In this document: one piece after another, positions 24,072-32,792 of the stretch
Layout of the letters: the number at the start of each line of letters is the position of its first letter
How positions within the stretch are numbered: the stretch's first letter is position 1
Assembly: GCA_905365145.1 (NCBI GenBank)
Contig: CAJPIO010000001.1
Location: 268,477 to 332,476, forward strand
Length of the DNA stretch: 64,000 nucleotides
Origin: Candidatus Saccharimonadota bacterium
GTDB lineage: Bacteria; Patescibacteriota; Saccharimonadia; Saccharimonadales; Saccharimonadaceae
Direction: 5' to 3'
Program-made: the position numbers and the translations under genes
The notes under the pieces: generated by a model
Told to the model about the DNA's origin: nothing
Databases searched by the model: none
Seen by the model: the letters and a program-made list of their open reading frames with translations, nothing else

Positions 24072-24749
24072 ATGAATAAGCCAATCATATCGATAGACGA
24101 CATCAAGCAAGCGCTCGAATTCCGCTATGCCACCAAAGCTTTCGACTCTAGCAAGAAAATCTCGCAAGAGAACATCGAACTGCTCCTAGAAGCCGCCCGC
24201 CTAGCGCCAAGTTCGTACGGTTTTGAGCCGTGGAATATTATCGTCGTGCAGGAAGACGAACAGCTACGCGCCGATATCAAACGCTGCGCAGGCGCCAATG
24301 CTGCTCGTTTTGATGCCAGCCACATCTTGATATTTACTGCCAAAACCAGCGAAGGCTTGTTGCAAAAAGGCGGACATATCGACCATATGCTGCACGATAT
24401 CAAGAAGCAAAGTTCCATCAAGGCCGCCGGCTTCAAGACTTTTTGGCGATATTGGGCTAAAAAGGATTTTGAGATACTCAATCAACCAGCAATGATTCAT
24501 CAGTGGGCGGCGCGGCAGGCTTACATTGCGCTAGGCTTTGTACTGCTGGCCGCCGCTGGACGCAGGATTGACTCGTGCCCGATTGAAGGCTTTTCGATTA
24601 GCAAGCTCAGCCAAGTCTTGTCGCAGCACCAGCTGATAGATCCAAATCTAGAAAAGCCAGTAGTAATGCTGGCACTAGGTTATCGCAGCCAGCGCGAGGT
24701 GCCAGCCAAAACTCGCCGCCAGCTCGACGAAATTGTGCGTTGGCGATAA
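24072..24749 (+). CDS. nitroreductase-family NAD(P)H oxidoreductase
   Basis: This 225-residue FMN-dependent enzyme belongs to the nitroreductase superfamily. The N-terminal FRYATKAFDSSKKISQENIE and LLEAARLAPSSYGFEPWNII match the FMN-binding arms (R-x-x-x-x-x-F, APSS-x-x-x-QPW), and the C-terminal PVVMLALGYRS is the usual end. AARQAYIALGFVLLAAAG is the dimer helix. Its natural substrate is unknown; quinones or nitro compounds are typical. A GAGGAGA site precedes the ATG. Confidence 0.9.
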   Translation: MNKPIISIDDIKQALEFRYATKAFDSSKKISQENIELLLEAARLAPSSYGFEPWNIIVVQEDEQLRADIKRCAGANAARFDASHILIFTAKTSEGLLQKGGHIDHMLHDIKKQSSIKAAGFKTFWRYWAKKDFEILNQPAMIHQWAARQAYIALGFVLLAAAGRRIDSCPIEGFSISKLSQVLSQHQLIDPNLEKPVVMLALGYRSQREVPAKTRRQLDEIVRWR

Positions 24750-24843
24750 TGCCGCGCTTCCTTTTTCAGGTATTATTAAACCAACGACGAACAGACTTAT
24801 GCCAGCCGGTCCCGCTAGCTTAATATTTGCTAAAATAACATAC

Positions 24844-25371
24844 ATGGAAGACACGCGGAATGTAATCGATAAATTCAAAAGCCGGAGCGAGGCAGAAATT
24901 GTGAAAGAGTTGGACGCTGCGGATCATGGCTTGGTGATTGCTCTGGAGAACACCGAGCGGGATTTTAACATGGGGACGATCGTCCGGAGCGCTAATGCGT
25001 TTGGCGTGCGGCAGATTTATGTGATTGGCAGGCGGCAATGGAATAAGCGTGGCGCCATGATGACGGATAAATATTTACACGTGCATTATGTCGGTTCGAC
25101 GGTGGAGTTTATCGAGTTAATGCGGGCTGAAGACAGGGCAATCATCGCGATTGACAATATCCCGGGCAGCGTCAATATGTCAGAGACGACTTTGCCAAAG
25201 CGAGCGGTGTTGGTGTTTGGTCAAGAGGGCCCAGGAATTTCCGAGGAGATGGCGCAAACGGCGGACAAAATTGTCGCCATCGAGCAATTCGGCTCAACCC
25301 GCTCCATCAATGTCGGTGCGGCAGCAACTGTGGCGATGTACTGCTGGCTGCAACAACATGTTTTGAGATGA
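24844..25371 (+). CDS. SpoU/TrmH-family RNA 2'-O-methyltransferase
   Basis: This 175-residue SPOUT methyltransferase has the three family motifs: I, NMGTIVRSANAFGVRQIYV; II, AVLVFGQEGPGISEEM; III, SINVGAAATVAMYCWLQ. These form the deep trefoil knot that binds S-adenosylmethionine. There is no N-terminal substrate-binding domain, as in TrmL-type enzymes. The start at 24844 fits the domain boundary and a TAAAAT box close upstream; the frame extends to 24733 within the nitroreductase end. The target nucleotide is unknown. Confidence 0.9.
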   Translation: MEDTRNVIDKFKSRSEAEIVKELDAADHGLVIALENTERDFNMGTIVRSANAFGVRQIYVIGRRQWNKRGAMMTDKYLHVHYVGSTVEFIELMRAEDRAIIAIDNIPGSVNMSETTLPKRAVLVFGQEGPGISEEMAQTADKIVAIEQFGSTRSINVGAAATVAMYCWLQQHVLR

Positions 25372-25458
25372 GTGGCACAGTACCAAGCCGCACTAAAACA
25401 ATTCTTTCTGCAAATTTACGCTAGAAAATTATGCGTCAGCGATAATAACATATCTAGC

Positions 25459-25487
25459 TTGAAATTGCTGCACCAATCTGTTATACT
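25459..25487 (+). promoter_or_regulatory. rpmG promoter
   Basis: TTGAAA (25459-25464), 17 bases, TATACT (25482-25487). The rpmG ATG follows 38 bases later behind AAAGGGAAG. Confidence 0.7.
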
Positions 25488-25525
25488 TGATTACTGAAGT
25501 TTTATAACAACATTAAAGGGAAGTT

Positions 25526-25738
25526 ATGGCAAAGAAGAATAATACTAAGCGCAAGACTATTGCACTCGTCAGCCAACTAAGCAACCACCGCACTTATGTT
25601 ACGAGCAAAAACACGGCAAATACGCCAAATAAAATAACTCTGAGTAAATACGACCCAAAACTGCGTAAGCATGTCAAATACGTCGAGAATACCAAAAAAT
25701 CACTCGGCCGTAACGAAGTTAAACCGCGCAAAGGCTAA
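25526..25738 (+). CDS. rpmG: 50S ribosomal protein bL33, zinc-free and extended
   Basis: This 70-residue protein matches bL33: RTYVTSKNTANTPNKITLSKYDPKLRKH (key core TYVTSKNTANTPNKITLSKY) corresponds to the family YTTTKNKRNTP-x-x-L-x-L-x-KY-x-P. The two CxxC zinc motifs are replaced (SQLSN and YDPKL), so it is a C-minus form. About 15 basic residues beyond the usual C-terminus (KKSLGRNEVKPRKG) are added. It has its own promoter and terminator. Confidence 0.88.
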   Translation: MAKKNNTKRKTIALVSQLSNHRTYVTSKNTANTPNKITLSKYDPKLRKHVKYVENTKKSLGRNEVKPRKG

Positions 25739-25762
25739 AATTAGCAGCCTTTCTAGGCAAGC

Positions 25763-25787
25763 CAGCGGCCCTCTAGCGAGGGCTGTT
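25763..25787. terminator. terminator after rpmG
   Basis: GCCCTC (25768-25773) and GAGGGC (25778-25783) around TAGC, with CA/TG closing outside, followed by TTTT. The stop codon of the convergent minus-strand gene (25773-25775) lies inside the stem. Confidence 0.75.
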
Positions 25788-26492
25788 TTGCTGTACGGCG
25801 GTATCAATTACCTCGGCTAGCCACAATGCGTTCGAGACTAGCTTTTCGATTTGCGCCTCGGTTGGACGCTCGTTTTCGGTGTATAGATATACGGTGTTGT
25901 GCTCGATTTCGATATTAATTTTGTCGAAATGCGAAACTATCACTTCGGCAGCCTGCGGCGATATAATTGATTCAATCTCTATAGCCCGAGTAGCAGCACC
26001 ATAAATATTATATTTATTAAGAAAAGCCTGCAGGTAGCGCGCTGTAGCCCCCAAAATTAGCGGCTGTAGAGCACTGTACGACGCTTGATAAATCGGATCT
26101 GTCCGTTTCATGCCAATATAAATGTGTGGCAGCGGACGTTCAGTGTGTAAATCGACAGTAGCGATTAGCCAATGGCAACGTTGATTCTTATACTTGTGCG
26201 ACTGACCCTGGCGGACGCGAATAGTGTCGCGCCGCTGCAGAACTGTCGTATCGTAGCCGCGAATTGTACCTATGCAAAGATAATCATCGATATGCGTGTG
26301 CGAAACCGTATGGCCGCGCACCAAGCGATGGTCGTCGTCATGCTGATTAGCGTAACCAAAATATACCAAGCCGGCGCGATCTGCGAAGCGGCGCATTGCT
26401 TGGCGCGTAGCGCGAGTCTTAGCAATATGCCGCGGCGTAAGCCGGCGAAGAGCTCTAGATGCTTTCAATTTTGTTCTCGAACTGACTCCCAC
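25773..26492 (-). CDS. unknown protein, last gene of the glycan operon
   Basis: This 239-residue protein is not recognised. The first 35 residues are strongly basic (RTKLKASRALRRLTPRHIAK). The middle contains several His/Asp-rich strands (ANQHDDDHRLVRGHTVSHTH, then DDYLCIGTIRGYDTTV) and a segment HWLIATVDLHTERPLPHIYI. The start appears to be GTG at 26492; no ATG precedes it in frame. It begins ten bases after the GH15 stop, so it is the fourth gene of the GT4-GH57-GH15 transcript and may act in the same process, but no catalytic motif supports a function. Confidence 0.75.
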   Translation of the reverse strand: MGVSSRTKLKASRALRRLTPRHIAKTRATRQAMRRFADRAGLVYFGYANQHDDDHRLVRGHTVSHTHIDDYLCIGTIRGYDTTVLQRRDTIRVRQGQSHKYKNQRCHWLIATVDLHTERPLPHIYIGMKRTDPIYQASYSALQPLILGATARYLQAFLNKYNIYGAATRAIEIESIISPQAAEVIVSHFDKINIEIEHNTVYLYTENERPTEAQIEKLVSNALWLAEVIDTAVQQNSPR

Positions 26493-26502
26493 CCTGTTAT
26501 CC

Positions 26503-28446
26503 TCATCTTTTTATTGTGTCAAGAATCGTCGATATAAATTCAGCCTGGCTCCAACAAAGCGGCGCGACTGAGCGCTCGCTCCCCGAGACCGGGTCAATCT
26601 GCTCGGATAAAACACCAGTCGGCCAAGCTTGACTAGATACCCACGATATTATCCGCTGCGCCGAATTTTCGTCGCCGCACTCCAAATAATACTGAGCTAG
26701 CCACAACGAAACAATAAACCACCAGTTACTCGGAGCATCTGGAGCGCTGCGGTAATAGGCGTCATCCTCGTAGCGCGGCAGACCTGGCGCTTCCAGCTTG
26801 AAATGAAAGCGGTCGAGAGCTGTTTGTATGGCTTGATGCAAATCTTCTTGATTATCGTATAGGCCATAAATAAAAGCACCATAAACAGCCGACATATCAA
26901 GCGTATCATCGGGCGTGTAAGTGCCGTTTTTGTTGCGGCGCAAACCTTTGCGGAAAGCTTTCTGATGGGGATCGTACAAGCGTTTTTGCGCGGACTGCTT
27001 GATGTCCTCGGCAACCGTCCGCCAAGCGACAGCTCCAACCTCGTCTCGACGCTGATCAGCCAGATTAGCCGCCGCGAACAGTGCCGCCTGAACGATCGCT
27101 GTCGTGTACGTCGTCACCATGAAATGTTCTTCCCAGAGATCATAACTTGGTTTTGGCAAGTGCGTCCGATTATCAACATAGCTAGCCAGAAAATTCGCCA
27201 TCGGTACTACCATCGACGTATAGAACCGCTGCAGCAGCGTGTCGTCGCCAGTCTTATTATAAAATTGACAGAATAAGAACAGCACCGAAGCCGTCTCGTC
27301 CTCTTGAATTGGCGCCGAGACAGTGCCATCTGGGTGTACGTACGAATGCCAGCTACTACCCAGAGCTCCGTCGGCACGGTATTTATGTGATAGATAACCT
27401 TTCGGACTTAACGCCCGGCGGCAAAAATCAAAGAAATTGTAGGCTTCCTCGGTATAGCCCATGCGAATTAACGGCCAGAGAACATACACGCTATCACGCG
27501 GCCAACAGTACGCGTAAGCATCGCGCTGATAATTAAGCGCCTCGCCATCGCTGCTAGCAATAACAGCACCGCGCTTATCAATATGCGCCTTGAGAAGCAT
27601 CGTACTATTGATAAACGCCTGGCGATACTCTGGTTTGACACGCTGCGCTACTTTCTTCGCCGGACGCAGCCACAGCCGCCACCATTTAGCAGTAGCTTCA
27701 AAGCGCTTATGGATTGTTTGCGAAATAATATTTTTGTGTATGTAAAGTACTTCGCGCAAGGAAGTACCAGTGGCCAGCCAATAGTTTACCCGCGCCGAAC
27801 CGTGGCCGGACAACTCTAATTTGAAGCGGATCGTCGAGTCGACGCGACCATGCTCGGCAGTCGAATTCGATAGCTCGCCATCATCAGCATCGCGATAAGT
27901 ACCTTCGCGGCCCTCGCGGCCAAATACACCAACTGCATACTGGTCAAAGAACTTACCGCCGTCAACTTGGCCCGACGCTGCAAAGACTCGGCGTCCACGG
28001 TAATGAATGACAGCGTTATCGTCTGGCAACACTTGAACGGTATCAGTGCTGCTACCAGAATCGCCAATGATGAAAGCTTGATGCATAAATAACCGAACAT
28101 CGCGCGTTTCAGGCCGCAAATTAACCACATGAATCGTCCGCAGAAGCACGTTAAAATCTGTATCGACCGCGTCGTCGAACTCTAACATAATGCCAATTTG
28201 TTCATTCACAGCCACGATATGGCCGATCAGCGCCTCGTGGTGATAACTAAATTTGCATGACCAGCCATCGTCGCTCAGCCACGATACGCGGCCATCCGCC
28301 CAAACACCGACACGATGCCGAGTATTACCGCCAATCGTATGGTTTTCTAAACCAACGTAAGGGAAATAAACATCGCTAACCTCGCCATGACGACTCAGCC
28401 CAACTTGCAATTCGTTATTGCTAAGAATTATCGGTCGCGCCATCAA
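26503..28446 (-). CDS. glycoside hydrolase family 15 (glucoamylase-like)
   Basis: This 647-residue enzyme has an N-terminal beta-sandwich domain (residues 1-260) and a C-terminal (alpha/alpha)6 barrel, the bacterial GH15 layout. Barrel motifs include NYQRDAYAYCWPRDSVYVLW, APIQEDETASVLFLF (general acid glutamate in QEDE), YDLWEEHFMVTTYTTAI and, near the end, SERSVAPLCWSQAEF where Glu is the expected base. It likely releases glucose from alpha-glucans or trehalose-type sugars. No signal peptide, so it is intracellular. It overlaps the GH57 gene by four bases. Confidence 0.92.
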   Translation of the reverse strand: MMARPIILSNNELQVGLSRHGEVSDVYFPYVGLENHTIGGNTRHRVGVWADGRVSWLSDDGWSCKFSYHHEALIGHIVAVNEQIGIMLEFDDAVDTDFNVLLRTIHVVNLRPETRDVRLFMHQAFIIGDSGSSTDTVQVLPDDNAVIHYRGRRVFAASGQVDGGKFFDQYAVGVFGREGREGTYRDADDGELSNSTAEHGRVDSTIRFKLELSGHGSARVNYWLATGTSLREVLYIHKNIISQTIHKRFEATAKWWRLWLRPAKKVAQRVKPEYRQAFINSTMLLKAHIDKRGAVIASSDGEALNYQRDAYAYCWPRDSVYVLWPLIRMGYTEEAYNFFDFCRRALSPKGYLSHKYRADGALGSSWHSYVHPDGTVSAPIQEDETASVLFLFCQFYNKTGDDTLLQRFYTSMVVPMANFLASYVDNRTHLPKPSYDLWEEHFMVTTYTTAIVQAALFAAANLADQRRDEVGAVAWRTVAEDIKQSAQKRLYDPHQKAFRKGLRRNKNGTYTPDDTLDMSAVYGAFIYGLYDNQEDLHQAIQTALDRFHFKLEAPGLPRYEDDAYYRSAPDAPSNWWFIVSLWLAQYYLECGDENSAQRIISWVSSQAWPTGVLSEQIDPVSGSERSVAPLCWSQAEFISTILDTIKR

Positions 28447-29669
28447 TACCCCGCAATATTATGTTCATGCAATCGATAGCGCACATCGCGCAGCGCATTC
28501 ATGAAATACAAGAACGCGTCGTACGGCGAATCATACGGACTAAAATACGCATGTACGTCGCCGTCATTAAAGTACTTAGTACACATGTAGTACGGATGGT
28601 CGCTGGTCGTCAACTGCCGCCAGTCAGCAATCAAGCCAAGATCACCCGAACCAAGCACATCCTTTTCCATAGCGTAGAGATCGCGCATTGCTTCGTGCTG
28701 CATACTATTGCCTAGCCACGCTGACAAGTCGCGCTCGGTATCAGCCCAAGTAGTCGTCTGCGGGCAGTCAATCTCGTCGTGCGCTTCTAGCGCTTGACAG
28801 GCGCCGCTAATCGTGTAGAAAGTATGGTTGTAACGCCCCAGCCAACGCTCAACAAAGTCAGCAAAGAACTCGAAAATGCCTGTGTCCGCCCAAATATTTT
28901 CACCAAAAGTCTCGAAATCCATAAACAAGTTAATTATTTCGCCGTCGTGGCCCATGCTTGCGTCAACCCAATCGACATAGGTCGGGGAAGTCAGCGGATA
29001 CGATTCCCAGTCGCGATTGCTAAAGCGAAAAGCGATATCATCGCTCAAACGGTAATTTTTCAACAATAGTTTGACATTTTTCGTGCCAGCTGGCCGGTAC
29101 ATATAATTAGCGTTGCGCCAACCGAGAACCTTATCCCAGCCCTCGGCGATGATACCTTTATAGCCTTGCTGGTCGGCCCATTCGGCTAGCTCGTTATTGT
29201 AACTCAGCTCGGTGTTGCGAAAAGCGGTGATTTCGACGCCAAACAAGTCGCGAATCTTCTGGCGATGAATATCAACTTGCCGCTGAAATTCATCGCGGCT
29301 ATAGAAAAACGCCAAGCTATGGTAATAAGTTTCGCCGACGATCTCGACGCGGCCAGTTGCGATAATATCGCGCAGCAAATCGATCACGTCTGGCGCCCAG
29401 CGCTCGGCCTGGTCTAGCAATGTGCCAGTCACCGATAGCGACACGCAAAAATCTGGATACGCAGCCAGTAATTTGCGCAGCAATGCCAGCATCGGTCGGT
29501 ACGACTTATCAGCAACCTTCTCAAAAATAAAGCGATTACTGCGATACTTATCAGCGAAATTGTCAAAATAATCATGCTTGAGTGCAATATCGAACACCGA
29601 ATATTCGCGAACCCGCCACGGCTGATGCATGTGCAGATACAAAACCACTCCGCGTTTTTTGCTCATCAT
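28443..29669 (-). CDS. glycoside hydrolase family 57 protein
   Basis: This 408-residue GH57 alpha-glucan enzyme has the expected five-motif pattern: YLHMHQPWRVREY near the N-terminus, EIVGETYYHSLAFF, the nucleophile region AFRNTELSYNNELAEW (Glu), GIIAEGWDKVLG, and MDFETFGENIW with the catalytic Asp. GH57 members are alpha-amylases, 4-alpha-glucanotransferases or branching enzymes; which one cannot be told. It overlaps both neighbours by four bases (ATGA), so GT4-GH57-GH15 form a tightly coupled glycogen or maltodextrin unit. Confidence 0.93.
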   Translation of the reverse strand: MMSKKRGVVLYLHMHQPWRVREYSVFDIALKHDYFDNFADKYRSNRFIFEKVADKSYRPMLALLRKLLAAYPDFCVSLSVTGTLLDQAERWAPDVIDLLRDIIATGRVEIVGETYYHSLAFFYSRDEFQRQVDIHRQKIRDLFGVEITAFRNTELSYNNELAEWADQQGYKGIIAEGWDKVLGWRNANYMYRPAGTKNVKLLLKNYRLSDDIAFRFSNRDWESYPLTSPTYVDWVDASMGHDGEIINLFMDFETFGENIWADTGIFEFFADFVERWLGRYNHTFYTISGACQALEAHDEIDCPQTTTWADTERDLSAWLGNSMQHEAMRDLYAMEKDVLGSGDLGLIADWRQLTTSDHPYYMCTKYFNDGDVHAYFSPYDSPYDAFLYFMNALRDVRYRLHEHNIAGY

Positions 29670-30892
29670 TTGGCTCCTTTCTGAGTGCGGCTATAAATTG
29701 ATAAGCACTTGCTAGCGACGTCGTCCCAGCTGATACGAGCATATTCCGATTTGATGCCGCGCTTCATATCGTTTAGCAATTGCGGCGATTTAGCCAAGGC
29801 CACTAGCTGATCAGCCAACTTATGCGTATCCCAAAAATCATAACGAAAAACTGTATCAAGAACTTCGCCAACACCAGATTGATTGGTCACGATTAGCGCT
29901 GTATCATAATGTGCCGCCTCGAGCGCAGCCAAGCCAAACGGCTCGCTAACCGAACTCATCACGAATACATCCGACACGCGATAAGCGTCGCGCCACTGCT
30001 TGCCGCGGACAAAACCTGTGAAATATACTTTATCAGCAATCCCATGGTCAGCAGCAATCCGAATCAGCTCGTCGCGCTGCTCGCCGTCGCCAGCCAGCAA
30101 AAAGGCAAAGCAGTCGTGCTGCTGGCAAGCCTTGGCAAAACCGCGCATCAGCTGCACCAGGCCCTTCTGCGCCGTAAAGCGCGTCACCGTAGATACCACC
30201 GTATGGCCTTCGTCCTTAAGTAATTCTAAGTACTTGTAAGTCCGCCGGTCATAGTCGTAGTTAATCAGCGAGCTGGCATCAATTGCGTTGTGTACGACCT
30301 CAATTTTGTCAGCTGGAATATGGTATTTATGAACGATAATTCCCTTAGTAATATTGCTAACAGCAATGATTCGGTCAGCCATCATTAGACCGTTATATTC
30401 AATCTCGTGAATGACAGGGTTGCCAAATTCGCTAGCACCAGCGCGGTCAAATTCCGTAGCGTGAACATGAACGATTAGCGGCGCGTCGGTTAATTGTTTG
30501 GCGCGCATGCCAGCTTCCATCGTTAGCCAATCGTGGACATGGATAGCATCCGGCTTGTCAATCCGATCGACTAGCTGCTCGACATAGCCGACATATTGCT
30601 TTTGCACGCCCCGCATGGTCGTCAAATCACCAGCCGGGACGTCATCGAGATTACGTGCCGTCACTGCGCCGCCGCCATAAGAATTCAACGCCTTATCGCC
30701 ATGAAATGGCGGCAGCTCGGTCGCCGAGTAAATATTCAAGAAATCAATATCATCGTACTTTGCAGTGTAGGGGAGCACGAAATCAATTGACGCGCCCCGC
30801 TGAGCAAGCGCCTTAGACAAGTGATAACACGCAACACCGAGACCTCCGCTGTTGTGCGGCGGGAGTTCCCACCCTAACATTAATATCTTCAT
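29666..30892 (-). CDS. GT4/GT5-like glycosyltransferase (glycogen synthase-like)
   Basis: This 408-residue GT-B glycosyltransferase opens the glycan operon. The N-terminal MKILMLGWELPPHNSGGLGVA with a Gly-rich loop matches starch/glycogen synthase-like enzymes, and HVHDWLTMEAGMRAK is the corresponding HDW motif. The C-terminal donor-binding region has VSEPFGLAALEAAHYDTALIV (motif E-P-F-G-x-x-x-x-E-A). Together with GH57 and GH15 it suggests synthesis and turnover of an intracellular alpha-glucan. A promoter lies at 30960-30989. Confidence 0.9.
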   Translation of the reverse strand: MKILMLGWELPPHNSGGLGVACYHLSKALAQRGASIDFVLPYTAKYDDIDFLNIYSATELPPFHGDKALNSYGGGAVTARNLDDVPAGDLTTMRGVQKQYVGYVEQLVDRIDKPDAIHVHDWLTMEAGMRAKQLTDAPLIVHVHATEFDRAGASEFGNPVIHEIEYNGLMMADRIIAVSNITKGIIVHKYHIPADKIEVVHNAIDASSLINYDYDRRTYKYLELLKDEGHTVVSTVTRFTAQKGLVQLMRGFAKACQQHDCFAFLLAGDGEQRDELIRIAADHGIADKVYFTGFVRGKQWRDAYRVSDVFVMSSVSEPFGLAALEAAHYDTALIVTNQSGVGEVLDTVFRYDFWDTHKLADQLVALAKSPQLLNDMKRGIKSEYARISWDDVASKCLSIYSRTQKGAK

Positions 30893-30959
30893 AAAAATTC
30901 TACTCGGTCATGCTCGGTCATGCCGTAGCCTAACCATTCCCTTATGTTGTTCATTTAAC

Positions 30960-30989
30960 AGTATAGCGCTTTTTTGCTTATGATTGCAA
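30960..30989 (-). promoter_or_regulatory. promoter of the glycan operon
   Basis: On the minus strand TTGCAA (30984-30989), 18 bases, TATACT (30960-30965). The leader to the glycosyltransferase ATG is about 60 bases and contains a tandem 10-mer (CTCGGTCATG, 30903-30922 on the plus strand). Confidence 0.65.
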
Positions 30990-31063
30990 CAAAAATAAGC
31001 ATTTTGTAAAATTTTGTGAAAAATTATCGTGAAAACATATAGATTTTTTGCAGCAAACGGTGC

Positions 31064-32056
31064 ATGATAGTAAGCATGGATAGCGCAATATCAACTTCGG
31101 TAATTAACGATCTAAAGAGCTTGCTAGTATCGCCGAATGCTTTTCGCTCGCTGCTAGTACTTGTTTTGTCGATGATTGCTGCTTATTGGTTAAGTAAGTT
31201 CCTAGCGCGCGGCTTGATTTTTATAGCACAACGTATCGGCCGCCGCAGCGACAATGAATCAGACGAAGCGCGCGTCACTCGGTTGCGGCAAACCGAAACA
31301 TACCTGAGCGTGTCTATTGCCATCATTCGCGCATTAGTGGTAGTGTCTGTCGGCTATATCGCTTGGCGAGTTCTCAGCCCAACCGCCGCCAAATCTAGTA
31401 CTTCCGGCGGGCTGGCTGCTATCGGTGCTGGTGCTATGTTTGCTTTGGTGGCTGGACAAACCATCGGTATTGTACTGCGCGACCTGACTGCCGGCGCGAT
31501 TATGATTTCAGAAAACTGGTACAAGATAGGCGATTTCGTCAAGCTCGATCCATTCACGGACTTGAGCGGCGTTGTCGAGCGCTTCACGCTGACCTCGACG
31601 CGTATTCGCGCTCTCAATGGCGAAGTCATCACCGTTCACAACCAAAACATCACTGGCGCCCGCGTCACGCCGCATGGTGTACGCACCATCGCTGTTGATA
31701 TTTTCGTTCGCGACAAGCGAGCCGGCGTCGCTGCTATCCGCCGAATTATCGCTGCCATTCCAAAGGGTACGATGATGCTAGCGCACCCATTGCGAATTAC
31801 CAATATCGATAAATGGGGCGACGAGCGCTGGCGTATTACTGTCACCGGGCAAACTCCGCCGGGGCGGGAATGGCTAATTGATAAATTTTTCGTCGAAGCT
31901 GTTGCTAGCCTCGACGACGACAAAGAAAAATCCGAACGCTTACTGTCGCTGCCGCCGATTCCGCATGCTGCTGATGAAACCGCTAACCGCCGCTTCAAGC
32001 GTGCCGTCCGCGTCAAAAAAGATCAGCCTAAAGATATCGCCATTGATGATATCTAA
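31064..32056 (+). CDS. MscS-family mechanosensitive channel
   Basis: This 330-residue channel protein has membrane helices at about 25-45, 85-105 and 115-140, the last being the Gly/Ala-rich pore helix (SGGLAAIGAGAMFALVAGQT). The beta domain follows (AGAIMISENWYKIGDFVKLD, SGVVERFTLTSTRIRALNGE), as in MscS, and a C-terminal alpha/beta part. It protects against hypo-osmotic shock. The pore helix lacks the clear A-G zipper of E. coli MscS, but the order of elements is typical. An alternative start is ATG 31076. Confidence 0.9.
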   Translation: MIVSMDSAISTSVINDLKSLLVSPNAFRSLLVLVLSMIAAYWLSKFLARGLIFIAQRIGRRSDNESDEARVTRLRQTETYLSVSIAIIRALVVVSVGYIAWRVLSPTAAKSSTSGGLAAIGAGAMFALVAGQTIGIVLRDLTAGAIMISENWYKIGDFVKLDPFTDLSGVVERFTLTSTRIRALNGEVITVHNQNITGARVTPHGVRTIAVDIFVRDKRAGVAAIRRIIAAIPKGTMMLAHPLRITNIDKWGDERWRITVTGQTPPGREWLIDKFFVEAVASLDDDKEKSERLLSLPPIPHAADETANRRFKRAVRVKKDQPKDIAIDDI

Positions 32057-32073
32057 AAAGCATTTCGCTATGC

Positions 32074-32079
32074 TATAAT
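32074..32079 (+). promoter_or_regulatory. extended -10 box of tRNA-Trp
   Basis: TGC followed by TATAAT, 12 bases before the mature tRNA; no good -35 box, so an extended -10 promoter. Confidence 0.6.
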
Positions 32080-32091
32080 AGGAAAGCGTAA

Positions 32092-32166
32092 AGGGGCATA
32101 GTACAACGGCTAGTATAACGGTCTCCAAAACCGTAGATTGAGGTTCGATTCCTCATGCCCCTGCCA
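32092..32166 (+). tRNA. tRNA-Trp (anticodon CCA)
   Basis: Acceptor AGGGGCA pairs with TGCCCCT, G discriminator and encoded CCA. Anticodon stem ACGGT/ACCGT encloses CTCCAAA, giving CCA (tryptophan). Confidence 0.95.
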
Positions 32167-32221
32167 CAAACCACATAAGTGCATAATTGCAGTTTTAAGT
32201 TCCATTACCTATAATAATTTT

Positions 32222-32788
32222 ATGAATCCTAGTTCTATCTCTCATCCGCACGCTATCATGATGGTTGGCTTGCCAGGCAGCGGCAAAACATTTTTCGCGC
32301 AGCAATTTTCTGAGATGTTTAATGCACCGTTTGTTGATTCGCAATTTATTAGCGAGCACAGCCTAGATAGCAATGCCAGCGAGGAGGTTTGCCAGCGATT
32401 TTTGGCCGAGATAGCACGCACCAAGCAAACTTTTATTTATGAAGACAGCAATTTAAGCCGCGTCCGCCGCGCCGAATTTGCGCGCTGGGCCAAGGGACAT
32501 GGTTATAAGCCGCTTATTATTTGGGTGCAGACCGATGAAGCAACTTGCCGGCGCCGTATTCAAAAAGGCCACTCGCTAGATACTATAAACTTTGATGCCG
32601 CCGTCAAGAGTTTCACCGAACCAAACGCCATCGAGAAACCAGTCGTTATCAGCGGCAAACACACATACAAAACCCAAGCGCGCACCGTATTAGCCCGTCT
32701 CGGCGATAGCAATCGTCCTAGCCGGCCAATGACTAGCTTAGCCAGGCAGCGACCAGAAGTTCGCCGCCGCGGCATCAGTATCCAATAA
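32222..32788 (+). CDS. P-loop kinase-like ATPase
   Basis: This 188-residue protein has a Walker A GLPGSGKT at about residues 18-25 (MMVGLPGSGKTFFAQQF), a DxD/ED region (TFIYEDSNLSRVRRAEFARW) and a lid arginine segment (TDEATCRRRIQKGHS). It resembles the AAA_33/zeta-toxin-like nucleotide or sugar kinases. Substrate unknown. The start at 32222 is preceded by TATAAT (32210-32215), six bases from the ATG; the longer frame begins within tRNA-Trp. A basic C-terminal tail follows the fold. Confidence 0.82.
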   Translation: MNPSSISHPHAIMMVGLPGSGKTFFAQQFSEMFNAPFVDSQFISEHSLDSNASEEVCQRFLAEIARTKQTFIYEDSNLSRVRRAEFARWAKGHGYKPLIIWVQTDEATCRRRIQKGHSLDTINFDAAVKSFTEPNAIEKPVVISGKHTYKTQARTVLARLGDSNRPSRPMTSLARQRPEVRRRGISIQ

Positions 32789-32792
32789 TAAT

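Noticed and set aside
30903..30922. Tandem CTCGGTCATG repeat in the glycan operon leader
   Set aside because: Only two copies of ten bases, not placed as an operator relative to the -10 box; likely chance.
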